In this document: positions 37,462 to 47,548 of the stretch, piece by piece | Numbering within the stretch: position 1 is the stretch's first letter | How the letters are laid out: each line of letters begins with the position of its first letter | NCBI GenBank assembly: GCA_029063085.1 | Contig: JAIDOW010000070.1 | Coordinates: 1-64,000 of the forward strand | Length of the DNA: 64,000 bases | Source: Lachnospiraceae bacterium | Lineage (GTDB): Bacteria > Bacillota > Clostridia > Lachnospirales > Lachnospiraceae | Direction: 5' to 3' | The notes under the pieces: model-generated | Databases searched by the model: none | Told to the model about the DNA's origin: nothing | Seen by the model: only the letters and a program-made list of their open reading frames with translations | Translations under genes and position numbers: made by a program

Positions 37462-38735
37462 TTTCTTACTGCCTCAATGGGTTTTAATTTGGCTGCCCAT
37501 TTTGCTGGGAAAAATCCTGCAAGAACTCCAAGGATAACTGCAAAAATGAAGGCGAAAACCGCAAGCCAAAGAGGAATTACTGCCAATTCCGTGCCCTTAG
37601 GCATATTTAACAGCTTAACCGCAAGCTTATTGACACCAATTTCTGTCATTCCATAGGAGATGATAATTCCAATCAAGCCTCCAAGTCCCCCTAAAATCCC
37701 GGATTCTAACAAAAACAGATACAATAATTCATCCGGATCACATCCAAGAACTTTCAATATTCCAATCTCATTGATACGGTCATAGACGGAGGTTGTCATG
37801 GTATTACCGATTCCGATTACTGCCACGATTAGTGCGATCATACCGATTCCCCCAAGAAGAAATTGGACAACCTTAATCTCCCGCTGCATGGAATCTAACA
37901 GTTCTTTATTATTTTCTGTCTGAAAACCCATATCCTGTAATCGTTTTATTACCTTTTCCACATGTTCCACATCATCCACTTTCACAATGGCACTGTCATA
38001 AATCCACTCATTATAATTCTCATTATTGGCATTAACAGGCTGACCCGGAATTTTTCCATCCTCCGCATTCTGCTTTAAATATTTTTTTAATACGTCCAGA
38101 TTACAATACATATTATAGGTATTATCCTTTGTCATACCGGATATTTTCAAGCGGCTGCCTTTTTCATTATCCTCCTCCATGTTAAACTGTACCATCATAT
38201 CTTCTCCGGTTAAATCCGGTACTTCTTTATTTTCTCCATCATCATCAGTCTCAATAAAACCTGCTCCTGTACTTTCGTTAAAAAAAATATCCATTGCATG
38301 ATTACCAACTAACAATTCCGGCTTAATACCATTTTCTACAGGTTTTTCCCCTTTTCCTATTTCGATTTCATCCATATAGGCTTTAGGAATCCCTGTAATT
38401 ACAGTATATCCTGTGAAATTTTTATAATCCATTTTTGCGAATATCTCGGTCTGCGGATAAACAGCTTTTACATATTCTATTTTTTCCAAATCTACAGCCC
38501 TGCGGTCTGTGATCATCTTATCCTTTCGTTTTCCCTCATTAACACCTGATATCCTAACTTCCGTTATACTGCCTGTAGATTCAACCACGGACAACAATTC
38601 ATTCTTAACACCGATTCCGATTGCAAGCAGAGATACAATGGAAATCACTCCAATCACGACACCAAGAATCGTAAGAAATGTACGCACTCCTCTTTGTTTC
38701 ATATTCGTGAGACACAAATGCCAAATCCACGTCAT
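37458..38735 (-). CDS. MacB/FtsX-type ABC transporter permease
   Basis: 425 residues. N-terminal TM helix (about 15-40, 'TFLTILGVVIGVISIVSLLAIGIGVKNEL'), a large extracellular MacB_PCD domain (about 45-270), then the FtsX core with three helices (about 288-425: 'LLGGIGMIALIVAVIGIGNTMTTSVYDRINEIGILKVLGC'). Last gene of a seven-gene unit that includes the ATPase at 39848. Such permeases act mechanically on the envelope or export peptides or lipoproteins rather than pump through a pore. The stop codon lies in the terminal repeat of the large structured element. Confidence 0.88.
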   Translation of the reverse strand: MTWIWHLCLTNMKQRGVRTFLTILGVVIGVISIVSLLAIGIGVKNELLSVVESTGSITEVRISGVNEGKRKDKMITDRRAVDLEKIEYVKAVYPQTEIFAKMDYKNFTGYTVITGIPKAYMDEIEIGKGEKPVENGIKPELLVGNHAMDIFFNESTGAGFIETDDDGENKEVPDLTGEDMMVQFNMEEDNEKGSRLKISGMTKDNTYNMYCNLDVLKKYLKQNAEDGKIPGQPVNANNENYNEWIYDSAIVKVDDVEHVEKVIKRLQDMGFQTENNKELLDSMQREIKVVQFLLGGIGMIALIVAVIGIGNTMTTSVYDRINEIGILKVLGCDPDELLYLFLLESGILGGLGGLIGIIISYGMTEIGVNKLAVKLLNMPKGTELAVIPLWLAVFAFIFAVILGVLAGFFPAKWAAKLKPIEAVRK

Positions 38736-38757
38736 AAACCTCTCTCCATTCTTCTAT

Positions 38758-39672
38758 CTACTTAACAAAATCATCCAGCATCTGCTGCTTACGTTTTTTC
38801 CTTCTGATAAAAAACCAAATAATGGCTGCTATGATCACAATAGCAAAAATAATTTTTACTATTACTTTTATGATATGGGAACTATCTCTACTCTCTTTTA
38901 CCTTTTCCAGATTCTCATATACCGGCTCCAATACAGTTACTCCTATCTCTGCCTCTGATTCATATTTATTTCCTTTTTTGTCTTCATAAGAAATGATCAT
39001 TTTATTCTTTGTATGCATACCTTCCGTTACTACGACTGCCTTTGTAAGTGCATCTAAAGTCCCGCTTTTCCCTGATTCGATATTACCTACATAAGTCATC
39101 ATCCTATCCAGATTATCTCCTTCGATCATTGCACTCACATTATAAAGTGTTCCCTCCCCCAGGTTATTAATTGCAGCACTGATTTCAACCGTATCACCTA
39201 ATTCCACCATATCCTCTGCCAGAAAAATGTCTGTTACGGTTAACCTCTGTTCCAGGATAACCGGAATAAATACCGTTTCATCTACAGTATAACCCATCCC
39301 GCCACTGCTCTCATATTCTGTCTTTACAGATAACTTATACGCCTTCTCCTCCAAGCCATTTGCCGCTTTCATTTTAAAGGTCAGCTTTTCCTCACTGTAT
39401 GCATCAATCTGTTCTACATATTCTGTCCCTGCTCCTTTTTGGGGTAACAGCTCCCCATTTTCCGTACTGATAGTGAGCTTTATGTTTTTCACTGCCTTAG
39501 AAGCCGTATTACTCAACGTAAGAGTTAGTGTAAACTCTTTTCCCGAAACTACCTCCCCTTCTTTTACCAAATAGTCCGATACCATGACCCTCGGCTGTGC
39601 CGCTTCAACAATATAAGAACCTCCCATTATTCCTATCCATATACATAAAAACAAGCTTAGTATTTTTTTCAA
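38758..39672 (-). CDS. CARDB-like surface protein with C-terminal anchor
   Basis: 304 residues. Signal peptide (about 1-24, 'LSLFLCIWIGIMGGSYIVEA'), two immunoglobulin-like repeats (about 30-140 and 145-250) of the COG1361/CARDB sort with 'LTLTLSNTASKAVKNIKLTIST' and 'VEISAAINNLGEGTLYNVSAMIEGDNL', a TM helix at about 271-292, and a basic tail. The start codon is TTG with GGGAGG upstream. It lies between the ABC ATPase and a FtsX permease, so it may be an extracellular partner of that transporter. Exact role unknown. Confidence 0.78.
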   Translation of the reverse strand: MKKILSLFLCIWIGIMGGSYIVEAAQPRVMVSDYLVKEGEVVSGKEFTLTLTLSNTASKAVKNIKLTISTENGELLPQKGAGTEYVEQIDAYSEEKLTFKMKAANGLEEKAYKLSVKTEYESSGGMGYTVDETVFIPVILEQRLTVTDIFLAEDMVELGDTVEISAAINNLGEGTLYNVSAMIEGDNLDRMMTYVGNIESGKSGTLDALTKAVVVTEGMHTKNKMIISYEDKKGNKYESEAEIGVTVLEPVYENLEKVKESRDSSHIIKVIVKIIFAIVIIAAIIWFFIRRKKRKQQMLDDFVK

Positions 39673-39847
39673 TTCCGTTCAACCTCCCATTCCTTTAATC
39701 CCCTGTCACCTGCTTTTATTTCCCATTTTTTGTTTGAATTCTTTCAATCTTCCCATGGAAAATATCACAGATATTCCATCTTTTTTCATATAGAAGCTTA
39801 CAACGACTGCTGCTGCCGCTTTTTCTTTTGGAAATTCCACAAATACA

Positions 39848-40513
39848 TCATTCTGCAATCTCCCCATCCACAAGTTTCACTATCCTGTCTGCTTCTCTTG
39901 CCAAATCTATATTATGTGTAATCAACACCAGCGTCTGGCTTAACTGTTTAACGGAATTCTGAAGCAGTGTAATAACTTCATTTCCGTTTTTGGAATCCAG
40001 AGCTCCCGTTGGTTCATCTGCAAGAATCAGAGACGGTCTGTTCGCCAGTGCCCTTGCAATAGCCGCCCTTTGCTGCTGTCCACCGGAAAGCTGATTTGGC
40101 AGGTGCTTCCTCCGATCCTGAAGCCCCAGCATTTCCATTATATGCTCAATATATTCCTTATCCGGTTTTCTATGGTCTAGCAGAATCGGCATTGTAATAT
40201 TTTCTTCAACCGATAATACCGGAATCAAATGATATGCCTGAAATACAAATCCAATCTTTCTTCTGCGGAACACCGACATTTGTTCGTCAGTCAATTTGGT
40301 AATATCCTTATCATCTACCACAACCTTCCCACTGGTTGGTGTATCCACACCACCCATGATATGCAGCAGTGTCGATTTGCCGGAACCAGATGCCCCGACT
40401 ATCGCCAAAGTTTCTCCCTGCTTTACGGTCAGGTCTACATTATGAAGCCCCCATACCCTTGTCTCATTTTCGCCATATACTTTTGTTACGTTTTCCATTT
40501 TTACAATATCCAT
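39848..40513 (-). CDS. ABC transporter ATPase, LolD/MacB type
   Basis: 221 residues. Walker A 'GASGSGKSTLL', Q-loop 'GFVFQAYHLIPVLSVEENI', signature 'LSGGQQQRAAIARAL', Walker B 'LILADEPTGAL' with 'DSKNG', and H-loop 'LVLITHN'. This subfamily pairs with FtsX-fold permeases. GGAG lies 8 bases before the ATG. It is the only ATPase in the unit, so it may serve all three permeases. Confidence 0.95.
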   Translation of the reverse strand: MDIVKMENVTKVYGENETRVWGLHNVDLTVKQGETLAIVGASGSGKSTLLHIMGGVDTPTSGKVVVDDKDITKLTDEQMSVFRRRKIGFVFQAYHLIPVLSVEENITMPILLDHRKPDKEYIEHIMEMLGLQDRRKHLPNQLSGGQQQRAAIARALANRPSLILADEPTGALDSKNGNEVITLLQNSVKQLSQTLVLITHNIDLAREADRIVKLVDGEIAE

Positions 40514-40583
40514 ATCTGATTCTCCTTTTCTTATATGTTATTTTAAAACCGTTTCAAATTATCTACCTCTCATAAAATGAACA

Positions 40584-42992
40584 TTAATCTCCTCCTATAG
40601 ACAGGTCGGCTGCCATATCCTGTTTCATCCCTTTTAATGGTACATATATTGAGCCACAAAGAATACCTGCTGATATCAAAAAACCAAATAATGCCGCTAC
40701 AAATGGGAAACGATATGTATATCCGAACAACGTGGTAATAATGCCACGAAAGATTGCAAAGCTTAATCCTCCTCCAATGATAATACCTAGTACATTTGCC
40801 ACAACCATGGTAATCACTCCTTCTAGCAATACCATATTCATCAAACGCTTCTTTGAGATTCCAAGCACCCTTAACTGTGCAAATTCTTTTCTTCTCAAAT
40901 GCAGGTTTCCCGCTGTTGTATTGATAATATTAAAGGTGGTCATCATGACTATAAAAATGATAAACAATAGAAATCCCAGCAGCCAGTATCTTATAGTCTG
41001 CATCGCATACATAAAAGTAGGATATGCTGAGGTGCTGCACTCCAAATAAAAATCATCCCACTCAAAAGGAATAATACGTCCAAATTTCTCCACCGGAAAT
41101 TTATTAAAATGATACTGCATACCGGTTACCATGGACTCATCAGTTCCGGTCAGTGCATAATACTGTTCCAAAGGTAATACAAAGCATGGGCTCCCCAGAT
41201 AGCTTTCCCGGTTTACATCATCATTTACAATCCCTTCAATTGTATAGGTTTTATAAAAGCCGTCACGAACCATCTGTTCTCGGCATTCTTCAACTGCCTG
41301 ACATCTTGCATCCCAATATTCACCTTCCATTGCTGACAGCTCCTTTGCTATACTGCCATCTTCATCCGGTAAATCAGAAAGCCGCTTCTTTTCCGCTTCA
41401 TATTCCACTGTCAGCTTTTCAATCCTTTCAAGTATGATAGGTCTGCATTTTGCCATATCTACAATATCTATAGTATCTCCCACCTTATAATCTGTATATT
41501 GCACATCCATCAGTTCTATTTCTGCTGCAGATTCCGTCTCTGACTTCGCAACCTTTCCATGATTTACCAGAACGATACCATTTTTACTGACATCTAATGT
41601 TCCATCCGTCAAAGCAGTTTGATATCTGGCATAATCCTCCTCATCATATCCATAGGCAGGAACTTTCAAGCTATGAAATCCCGCTTTTATGATTCCATCC
41701 TTTAGAGCTTGATATTGATATGCTAACATCCCTCCCATAACAGTCTGTGTCTTATATTCTTCTGTAAAGTATTTATAATAGCTGTCCACATCTGCCAGTA
41801 TCACCTCAGCCGAGTAAATCCTCTTTGCTTCCTCCACTTCCTTCAAATCAGATATCTGTTTCAGCACCTCTGTTGATGGAAGATGCGATTTTACTTCATC
41901 TGCTGTTACAGTCGGCTCTAAAATATTTTCAAAATATACATGAAAATATTTACACCTTTCCTGTTCATCCCTGATAATAGAACTTACAGAAGTCCCAATA
42001 CCGGCTATTGCAATATACATTGCAATTCCAATGCCCAGTGCCCACACAGTCTTATGGAACCTGCCTGGATTCCGCATAATGCTTTTATAAGCATAATCGC
42101 CTTCAATTCCAAGAATCTTCCCGAAAACACTCTGCTTTCTTGCTTTAATCTTTTCTTTCCTGATTCGATATTCTCCACGGATAGCACTAACCGGTGTCAA
42201 ATTCACAATCACCTTACAGTTTTCCTCCATCGCAAAGAACAAATCCCCTAAGAATGCAATCACAATCGGAATGACCGGTAAAAAATGAAATTCTGCATTC
42301 CATTTGACAAAATACCCAATGATCACACTGCCAAGGGTTCCTATGAGGATACCCAAAAACATCCCTATAATCTCCAGAATCGCTCCTTCCATGTATACTA
42401 TAGTCTTCAGCTGTCCCCTTGATGCTCCCACGCACCTCAGGTTCCCATAGTCCTTAATCTGCTCCAATATAGACATCTGAATAGAGTTCCTTATGATTCC
42501 CACACCAAATATTGCAAAAATAAAAGATATCAAAGGTACAACAAGCAGAATAATCACCATCGGTTCTCCATTTCCAACCTGAAAATACATAATGGACAAT
42601 TCATAATTTGTCTCACCCTCCACTCCATAGGTACTACAGAGATTCTCCAGAATCCTTTCCATATGATATGGTTTTTGAGTATTGATATATAATGCATTAG
42701 GATATGTTTTGGGTTCATAATAATCATAATCGTAATACTGTCCAACAGAAGCATTCTTCACTTTATCATCCGCCATGATCTGTTCAATCTGATTCTGGTT
42801 TTCCGTAAAAAGTACAAGCTCATAATCATTTTCTTCTCTTATTTTCTCCCTTTTATTTAAGACTGCACTCCAGCCAAGATTCAGTATCATATACAAAACC
42901 GTAACTGCTACAGCCACACCCATAATCGTTACAATGCTTCTCCTTTTATTTATCTTAAGATATCGAACTGCCAATGTTCTATAATTATCCAT
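40584..42992 (-). CDS. Large FtsX-type ABC permease, paralogue B
   Basis: 802 residues. N-terminal helix 'RSIVTIMGVAVAVTVLYMILNLGW' (about 18-42), extracellular loop, a first FtsX core (about 148-260), a second N-terminal-type helix near 315-340 ('TVWALGIGIAMYIAIAGIGTSV'), a large extracellular domain (about 350-670), and a second FtsX core at the C-terminus. It closely resembles the upstream 42998-45490 protein along its whole length, so the pair arose by tandem duplication. Function by analogy with Bce/Vex-type systems is peptide detoxification or sensing; this is inference. Confidence 0.88.
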   Translation of the reverse strand: MDNYRTLAVRYLKINKRRSIVTIMGVAVAVTVLYMILNLGWSAVLNKREKIREENDYELVLFTENQNQIEQIMADDKVKNASVGQYYDYDYYEPKTYPNALYINTQKPYHMERILENLCSTYGVEGETNYELSIMYFQVGNGEPMVIILLVVPLISFIFAIFGVGIIRNSIQMSILEQIKDYGNLRCVGASRGQLKTIVYMEGAILEIIGMFLGILIGTLGSVIIGYFVKWNAEFHFLPVIPIVIAFLGDLFFAMEENCKVIVNLTPVSAIRGEYRIRKEKIKARKQSVFGKILGIEGDYAYKSIMRNPGRFHKTVWALGIGIAMYIAIAGIGTSVSSIIRDEQERCKYFHVYFENILEPTVTADEVKSHLPSTEVLKQISDLKEVEEAKRIYSAEVILADVDSYYKYFTEEYKTQTVMGGMLAYQYQALKDGIIKAGFHSLKVPAYGYDEEDYARYQTALTDGTLDVSKNGIVLVNHGKVAKSETESAAEIELMDVQYTDYKVGDTIDIVDMAKCRPIILERIEKLTVEYEAEKKRLSDLPDEDGSIAKELSAMEGEYWDARCQAVEECREQMVRDGFYKTYTIEGIVNDDVNRESYLGSPCFVLPLEQYYALTGTDESMVTGMQYHFNKFPVEKFGRIIPFEWDDFYLECSTSAYPTFMYAMQTIRYWLLGFLLFIIFIVMMTTFNIINTTAGNLHLRRKEFAQLRVLGISKKRLMNMVLLEGVITMVVANVLGIIIGGGLSFAIFRGIITTLFGYTYRFPFVAALFGFLISAGILCGSIYVPLKGMKQDMAADLSIGGD

Positions 42993-42997
42993 ATTTT

Positions 42998-45490
42998 TCA
43001 GTCACCTCCTGTCGACAGATCCCCTGCCATATCCATTTTTAACTCCTTTAACGGCATGTAAATGGAACCACAAAGAATCGGGGTAGATACCAATACTCCT
43101 GCTAATGCCGCAGCCACAGGAAAATGATACTGATAACTGTACAATGTTGTAATTACCAGACGGAACAGCCCAAAGCTCAATATATATCCGATAATAATAC
43201 CCACTATATTGGCTGTAATGGTTGTAATAACACCCTCCAGCAGCACCATCTTCATCAAACGGTTCTTTGAAACTCCGATTACCCGAAGCTGGGCAAATTC
43301 CTTCCGTCTCAGATGCAGATTTCCTGCCGTTGTATTAATAATATTGAAAGTTGTCATCATAACAACAAATACCACAAATATCAAAAATCCCATCAAATAA
43401 TGTTTTGCACTCCTAAGTGTTTCCATTATGAACGGATAAGCAGAGCCCTCCATTTCGTTACCTAGCATCTCTTCATAATTACCCGATTCACCATAAATAA
43501 TACGGTTATATTTATTTACCGGAAATATTTCAAAATGATACTGCATTCCGGTTACCATAGACTCATCTGTCCCAGTCAATGCAAAATACCGTTCCAAAGG
43601 CAGTATCAATACTGCACCGGTGTTATAATGATTCACATCTTCTTTCACAATTCCTTCTATAGTATAGGTCTTGTAGCTTTTCTCATTAATTAATCGCTCC
43701 TTGCACTCCCATATTATTTTTGCTTTCTTCTCATCATATTCATCTTCTAAATCAGCCTGTTCTTTCATAATTGCTGCATTCTCTTCATCATTTTCAGAAA
43801 GCCCCAAAAGTTTCTCCTTCTCAGCCTCATACTCTGCCGTTAAATCTTTAAGCTCTTTGCTGATATCCGTTCTAAGTTTTTGCATATCCAGCAAATTAAT
43901 AGTATCCCCCACCTTATAATCGGTATAATCCACATCTATATATTCTATACTCAGGCTTTCCGTTTCCTCTTCACTTTTCTCAACTCTGCCATGGTTTACC
44001 AGCACAATCCCATTTTCGCTGACATCTAAAGTACCATCTACCAATACAGACTGATATCTTTCATAATCTTCCTGATCATATCCATAGCAGGCTATATCAA
44101 AAAGATCTTTTGAGCCAAACATTAATCCTCCCTCAAGCCCTTCCTGTATATAATGCTCATAGAGTATTTTGTAAAGCTTCCCAGCTATAGAGTCTGTCAG
44201 ATATTCATCTGTATAATGTTTATAATACGTTTCCATGTCTGCAAGCACAAGCCTGGCAGAATACATCCTCTTTGCATCCGTCACCTCTGCCAGATTGCTA
44301 AGTTCTCCCAACACATCACTAGAAGGCAGGCTGCTTTGCACCTCATCTATAGTATCCTCAGGGTCTAATATATTTTCAAAAAAAGTGTGGTAATATTTGT
44401 AGTGTTCCTGCTCATCCCTGATGATTTTATTCAATGAGCTACCAATACCTGCAATTGCGATAAAAGCCGCAATGCCAATTCCCATAGCCCACACCGTTTT
44501 GTAAAACCTTCCAGGATTGCGCATGATGCTTTTATAGGCATAATCACCTTCTATTCCGAGTAACTTCCCGAAAATACTCTCCTTTCTTACTTTAATCTTT
44601 TCCTTACGAATACGGTATTCTCCACGAATTGCACTGACCGGTGTCATATTCGTAATCACTTTACAGTTTTCTTCCATCGCAAAGAACAAATCCCCTAAAA
44701 ATGCAACGATAATCGGCAGAATCGGAACCCAGTGAAAACCTGCGTGGAATGCATTACCTTCAATATCAGAAGGAGAAAAACTGACAAAAAGAGAGCCCGG
44801 ATTCATAAAATGCCCTACAAGCAAACTTGCAATCGTCCCCACTGCCACACCAAAAATAATTCCTGCAAGCTCTATAATCGCCCCTTCAATATACACAACA
44901 GCCTTCAGTTCTCCTTTAGAAGCCCCAATACACCGCAAGTTACCATAATCCTTAATCTGCTCTAATATAGAAAGCTGGATGGAATTTCTCACAATCCCCA
45001 CTCCAAAAATAGCAAAAATAAAAGAAATCAAAAGAACAAGAAGAATGACAATCACTGTCGTATTTCCCTCTCCTCCTTGCAGGTAAGTTGCTGCCAATGG
45101 ATAGTTTATTTCTCCTTCTACCCCATATTTGCTGCTAATACGTTCTAAGGCTGCATCCATACGATAAGGATTGGAAGTATTTATATATAACGCATTGTCA
45201 TACATTTTCGGCTCATAATAATCATAATGATAGTATTGCCCCACGGAACCACTTTTTACCTTATCATCTGCCATAATCTGTTCAATCTGGCTCTGATTCT
45301 CCGTAAGAAATACGATTTCATAATCCTGGGAATTTCTCAGATTCTCCCTCATTCCTAAAAGTGCACTCCAGCCAAGATTCAACAGCGTATACAGCACTGT
45401 AACAGCTACCATTACACCAATAACTGTTACAATACTTCTTTTTTTGTTTAACTTAAGATATCTCACTGCCAGTTTTCTGTAATCGTTCAT
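42998..45490 (-). CDS. Large FtsX-type ABC permease, paralogue A
   Basis: About 830 residues, same layout as its neighbour with two FtsX cores around extracellular domains. The N-terminus 'MNDYRKLAVRYLKLNKKRSIVTVIGVMVAVTVLYTLLNLGW' parallels 'MDNYRTLAVRYLKINKRRSIVT' of paralogue B. It has an extra segment near 260 ('FVSFSPSDIEGNAFHAGFHW'). The start at 45490 follows a G-rich ribosome site; the longer frame would start inside the leader hairpin. The stop is 5 bases from the next ATG. First structural gene after the regulators. Confidence 0.88.
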   Translation of the reverse strand: MNDYRKLAVRYLKLNKKRSIVTVIGVMVAVTVLYTLLNLGWSALLGMRENLRNSQDYEIVFLTENQSQIEQIMADDKVKSGSVGQYYHYDYYEPKMYDNALYINTSNPYRMDAALERISSKYGVEGEINYPLAATYLQGGEGNTTVIVILLVLLISFIFAIFGVGIVRNSIQLSILEQIKDYGNLRCIGASKGELKAVVYIEGAIIELAGIIFGVAVGTIASLLVGHFMNPGSLFVSFSPSDIEGNAFHAGFHWVPILPIIVAFLGDLFFAMEENCKVITNMTPVSAIRGEYRIRKEKIKVRKESIFGKLLGIEGDYAYKSIMRNPGRFYKTVWAMGIGIAAFIAIAGIGSSLNKIIRDEQEHYKYYHTFFENILDPEDTIDEVQSSLPSSDVLGELSNLAEVTDAKRMYSARLVLADMETYYKHYTDEYLTDSIAGKLYKILYEHYIQEGLEGGLMFGSKDLFDIACYGYDQEDYERYQSVLVDGTLDVSENGIVLVNHGRVEKSEEETESLSIEYIDVDYTDYKVGDTINLLDMQKLRTDISKELKDLTAEYEAEKEKLLGLSENDEENAAIMKEQADLEDEYDEKKAKIIWECKERLINEKSYKTYTIEGIVKEDVNHYNTGAVLILPLERYFALTGTDESMVTGMQYHFEIFPVNKYNRIIYGESGNYEEMLGNEMEGSAYPFIMETLRSAKHYLMGFLIFVVFVVMMTTFNIINTTAGNLHLRRKEFAQLRVIGVSKNRLMKMVLLEGVITTITANIVGIIIGYILSFGLFRLVITTLYSYQYHFPVAAALAGVLVSTPILCGSIYMPLKELKMDMAGDLSTGGD

Positions 45491-45541
45491 TCTTTCCCCC
45501 CTTGTTAATTGCAATATAATTCCATATTTTCTCCTAAAAAA

Positions 45542-45630
45542 AGTATAGCCTAATCCATAAGCTATACTCATTATAAAACCCTAATATTACAGTCACATGA
45601 CTTTTTATCTTACGGTTTTGTAAGATAAAA
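45542..45630 (-). promoter_or_regulatory. Permease operon control region with strong dyad
   Basis: A perfect 11-bp inverted repeat TTTTATCTTAC-N6-GTAAGATAAAA (45603-45630) lies just upstream of a minus-strand -10 TATAAT (complement of 45570-45575) that lacks a good -35. This fits an activator site, most simply for the OmpR-type regulator encoded upstream. Downstream, AGTATAGC/GCTATACT (45542-45549/45561-45568) gives a leader hairpin. Confidence 0.65.
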
Positions 45631-45714
45631 CAACCATATCCAAATCTTTTTCCGCTGCCTTTAATGTCATATTTTAATTCTATCCCCCTAATACCATTGT
45701 CATAGACAAGATAT

Positions 45715-46743
45715 TTACATAAAAGTTAACACAAACCATGTATACTTCCCTTCTTCACTCTTTACATGAATGGTTCCTCCCATTCCTTCAATAATGGATT
45801 TCGTAAGAGAAAGGCCAATCCCCACACTGTTCGGATTTACCTCCTGATGCACTCTGTAGAACCGTTTAAAAATATTGGGAATTTCCTTCTCCGGAATCCC
45901 CATCCCCTCATCCTTTATATAAATCCTGGTATAAACTTTTGTCTGTTCCGCTTCAAGCCAGATATTTTTCCCATCCTGCGAATAATCAGATGCATTTTTC
46001 AGCAAATTGATAATCGCTTCTGTCAGCCAGTCTCCATCACAAAGCAGACAAATATCATCTGCACATTCTACAAAGATATTCTGCTCCCTCTCCTTTAATA
46101 AAAACCGTACCCCTTCCACTGCCTGCGTCAACAAGGGCTGTAATGCAGTTTCTGTCTTTTCGAACCTGATTGCCCCCGCCTCAATCCTTGCAAGCTTCAG
46201 CATCGACAATACCATCCATTCCATGCGGTTCAATTGATTTTCTGCTTCCGATAATATCTCTTTTTGTTTATTCTTATCCCCAACTTTATCCTCCAAAAGC
46301 AAATCCACAAATACTGTTAAAGATGCTAAAGGTGTTTTTAATTGATGGGAAATATCGGAAATAATATCCCGAAGAAATATTTTTTCGTTCATTTCCCTGT
46401 TTTTACTCTCCTTCAGCACTCCTACCATTTTATAAAAGTTAGTATATAATATGCCAATGGTGCCTTCCTTATATTCTTCCGAGGGCGGCTCTCCTCCTTC
46501 CTCCATAACAACCGTCATAATTTCCGATACATTCTCTATTTCTGAATAAACAGTATCCAGGGTGCGATAAGATATGAGGTAACCCACAAAGATAAAAAGA
46601 AGGAAGCATATAAAAAGCACACAGGTTTCCTGCGTAAATCCTCCTCTGATATACCAGATCTCGCCAATAAAAAATATTAAAAAAAGTATGGATGCCAATA
46701 TATAATTTCTTCTATATCTGCGTCGTTCAAAACCATTCTGCAT
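45715..46743 (-). CDS. Two-component sensor kinase with very short sensor loop
   Basis: 342 residues. Two membrane helices (about 14-33 and 40-58) separated by fewer than ten residues, so there is almost no extracellular sensor, as in BceS-like intramembrane-sensing kinases. HisKA box 'LRDIISDISHQLKTPLASL' with the phospho-histidine, N-box 'AIINLLKNASDYS', 'DEGMGIPEKEIPNIFKRFYR' and G-box 'NSVGIGLSLTKSIIEGMGG'. Such kinases usually take their signal from a partner FtsX permease, and three are encoded just downstream. Translationally adjacent to the regulator gene (3-base gap). Confidence 0.92.
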   Translation of the reverse strand: MQNGFERRRYRRNYILASILFLIFFIGEIWYIRGGFTQETCVLFICFLLFIFVGYLISYRTLDTVYSEIENVSEIMTVVMEEGGEPPSEEYKEGTIGILYTNFYKMVGVLKESKNREMNEKIFLRDIISDISHQLKTPLASLTVFVDLLLEDKVGDKNKQKEILSEAENQLNRMEWMVLSMLKLARIEAGAIRFEKTETALQPLLTQAVEGVRFLLKEREQNIFVECADDICLLCDGDWLTEAIINLLKNASDYSQDGKNIWLEAEQTKVYTRIYIKDEGMGIPEKEIPNIFKRFYRVHQEVNPNSVGIGLSLTKSIIEGMGGTIHVKSEEGKYTWFVLTFM

Positions 46744-46746
46744 TCC

Positions 46747-47436
46747 CTATACTCCTGCCTTTTTAAACCGATAACCTACTCCACGCACTGTTTCAATAAA
46801 AACGGCATCCTCTGAAAGTTTACTGCGAAGCCGTCTCATATAAACAGATAATGTATTATCATCTATAAAACTCTCCTCTGTATCATACAGCCGTTCCATC
46901 AGCTGGCTTCTGGTTAAGACCAATCCTTCATTTTGTATTAATTCCCTTAATAACCTCAATTCGCATGGAGTACATTCCACCAACTGATCCTGATAAAATA
47001 AACGGAACTCCCTGATCAAAAACCGATGTGCACCAAAATAATACACATCAGATGAATTCCCTTTTCCGGAAAATCGTGAACGTCTGATATTGGCAGCAAT
47101 CCTGGATAAAAGCTCCTTCACCCGATAAGGTTTTGTCACATAATCATCTGCTCCGATTTCCAATCCCTGTACGATATTTGCCTCTTCTCCCACTGCCGTC
47201 AAAAAAATAACAGGCACCTGATATCCTCCTGCCCTTACCTCCTTACAGAACTCAAAACCTGTTCCGTCAGGCAGCATGACATCCAATAAAATCAAATCCG
47301 GTTGGCATTCCAAAGCCTTTCTTGCATTTACTATATTACCAGCATGCATTACTGTATACCCTTCAGCCTGCAACGCATATTCGGTACCCATTGCCAGTGC
47401 AAAATCATCCTCAACCAGTAAAATCGTCCCTGTCAT
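46747..47436 (-). CDS. OmpR-family response regulator
   Basis: About 229 residues. Receiver domain with 'LLVEDDFALA', phospho-acceptor Asp in 'PDLILLDVMLPDGTGFEFC', and Lys in 'VTKPYRVKELLSRI'. The C-terminal winged helix has 'LTRSQLMERLYDTEESFIDDNTLSVYMRRLRSKLSEDAVFIETVRGVGYRF'. The ATG at 47436 is used because the longer frame would start with TTG within the ribosome site. It probably activates the permease operon through the dyad at 45603. Confidence 0.94.
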   Translation of the reverse strand: MTGTILLVEDDFALAMGTEYALQAEGYTVMHAGNIVNARKALECQPDLILLDVMLPDGTGFEFCKEVRAGGYQVPVIFLTAVGEEANIVQGLEIGADDYVTKPYRVKELLSRIAANIRRSRFSGKGNSSDVYYFGAHRFLIREFRLFYQDQLVECTPCELRLLRELIQNEGLVLTRSQLMERLYDTEESFIDDNTLSVYMRRLRSKLSEDAVFIETVRGVGYRFKKAGV

Positions 47437-47497
47437 AACATTTCTACTCTCCAAATATTATTTTGAATACATTGTAACCAATCTTTGTATAAAAGTA

Positions 47498-47535
47498 AAG
47501 GCTGGACACTACAGCTAACTGTAATATCCAGCCTT
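47498..47535 (-). terminator. Terminator of the 3D-domain protein gene
   Basis: AAGGCTGGA (47498-47506) pairs with TCCAGCCTT (47527-47535), with ACAG/CTGT inside. The minus strand continues TTTACTTTTAT. Confidence 0.65.
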
Positions 47536-47548
47536 ATTAATTTTGCTA

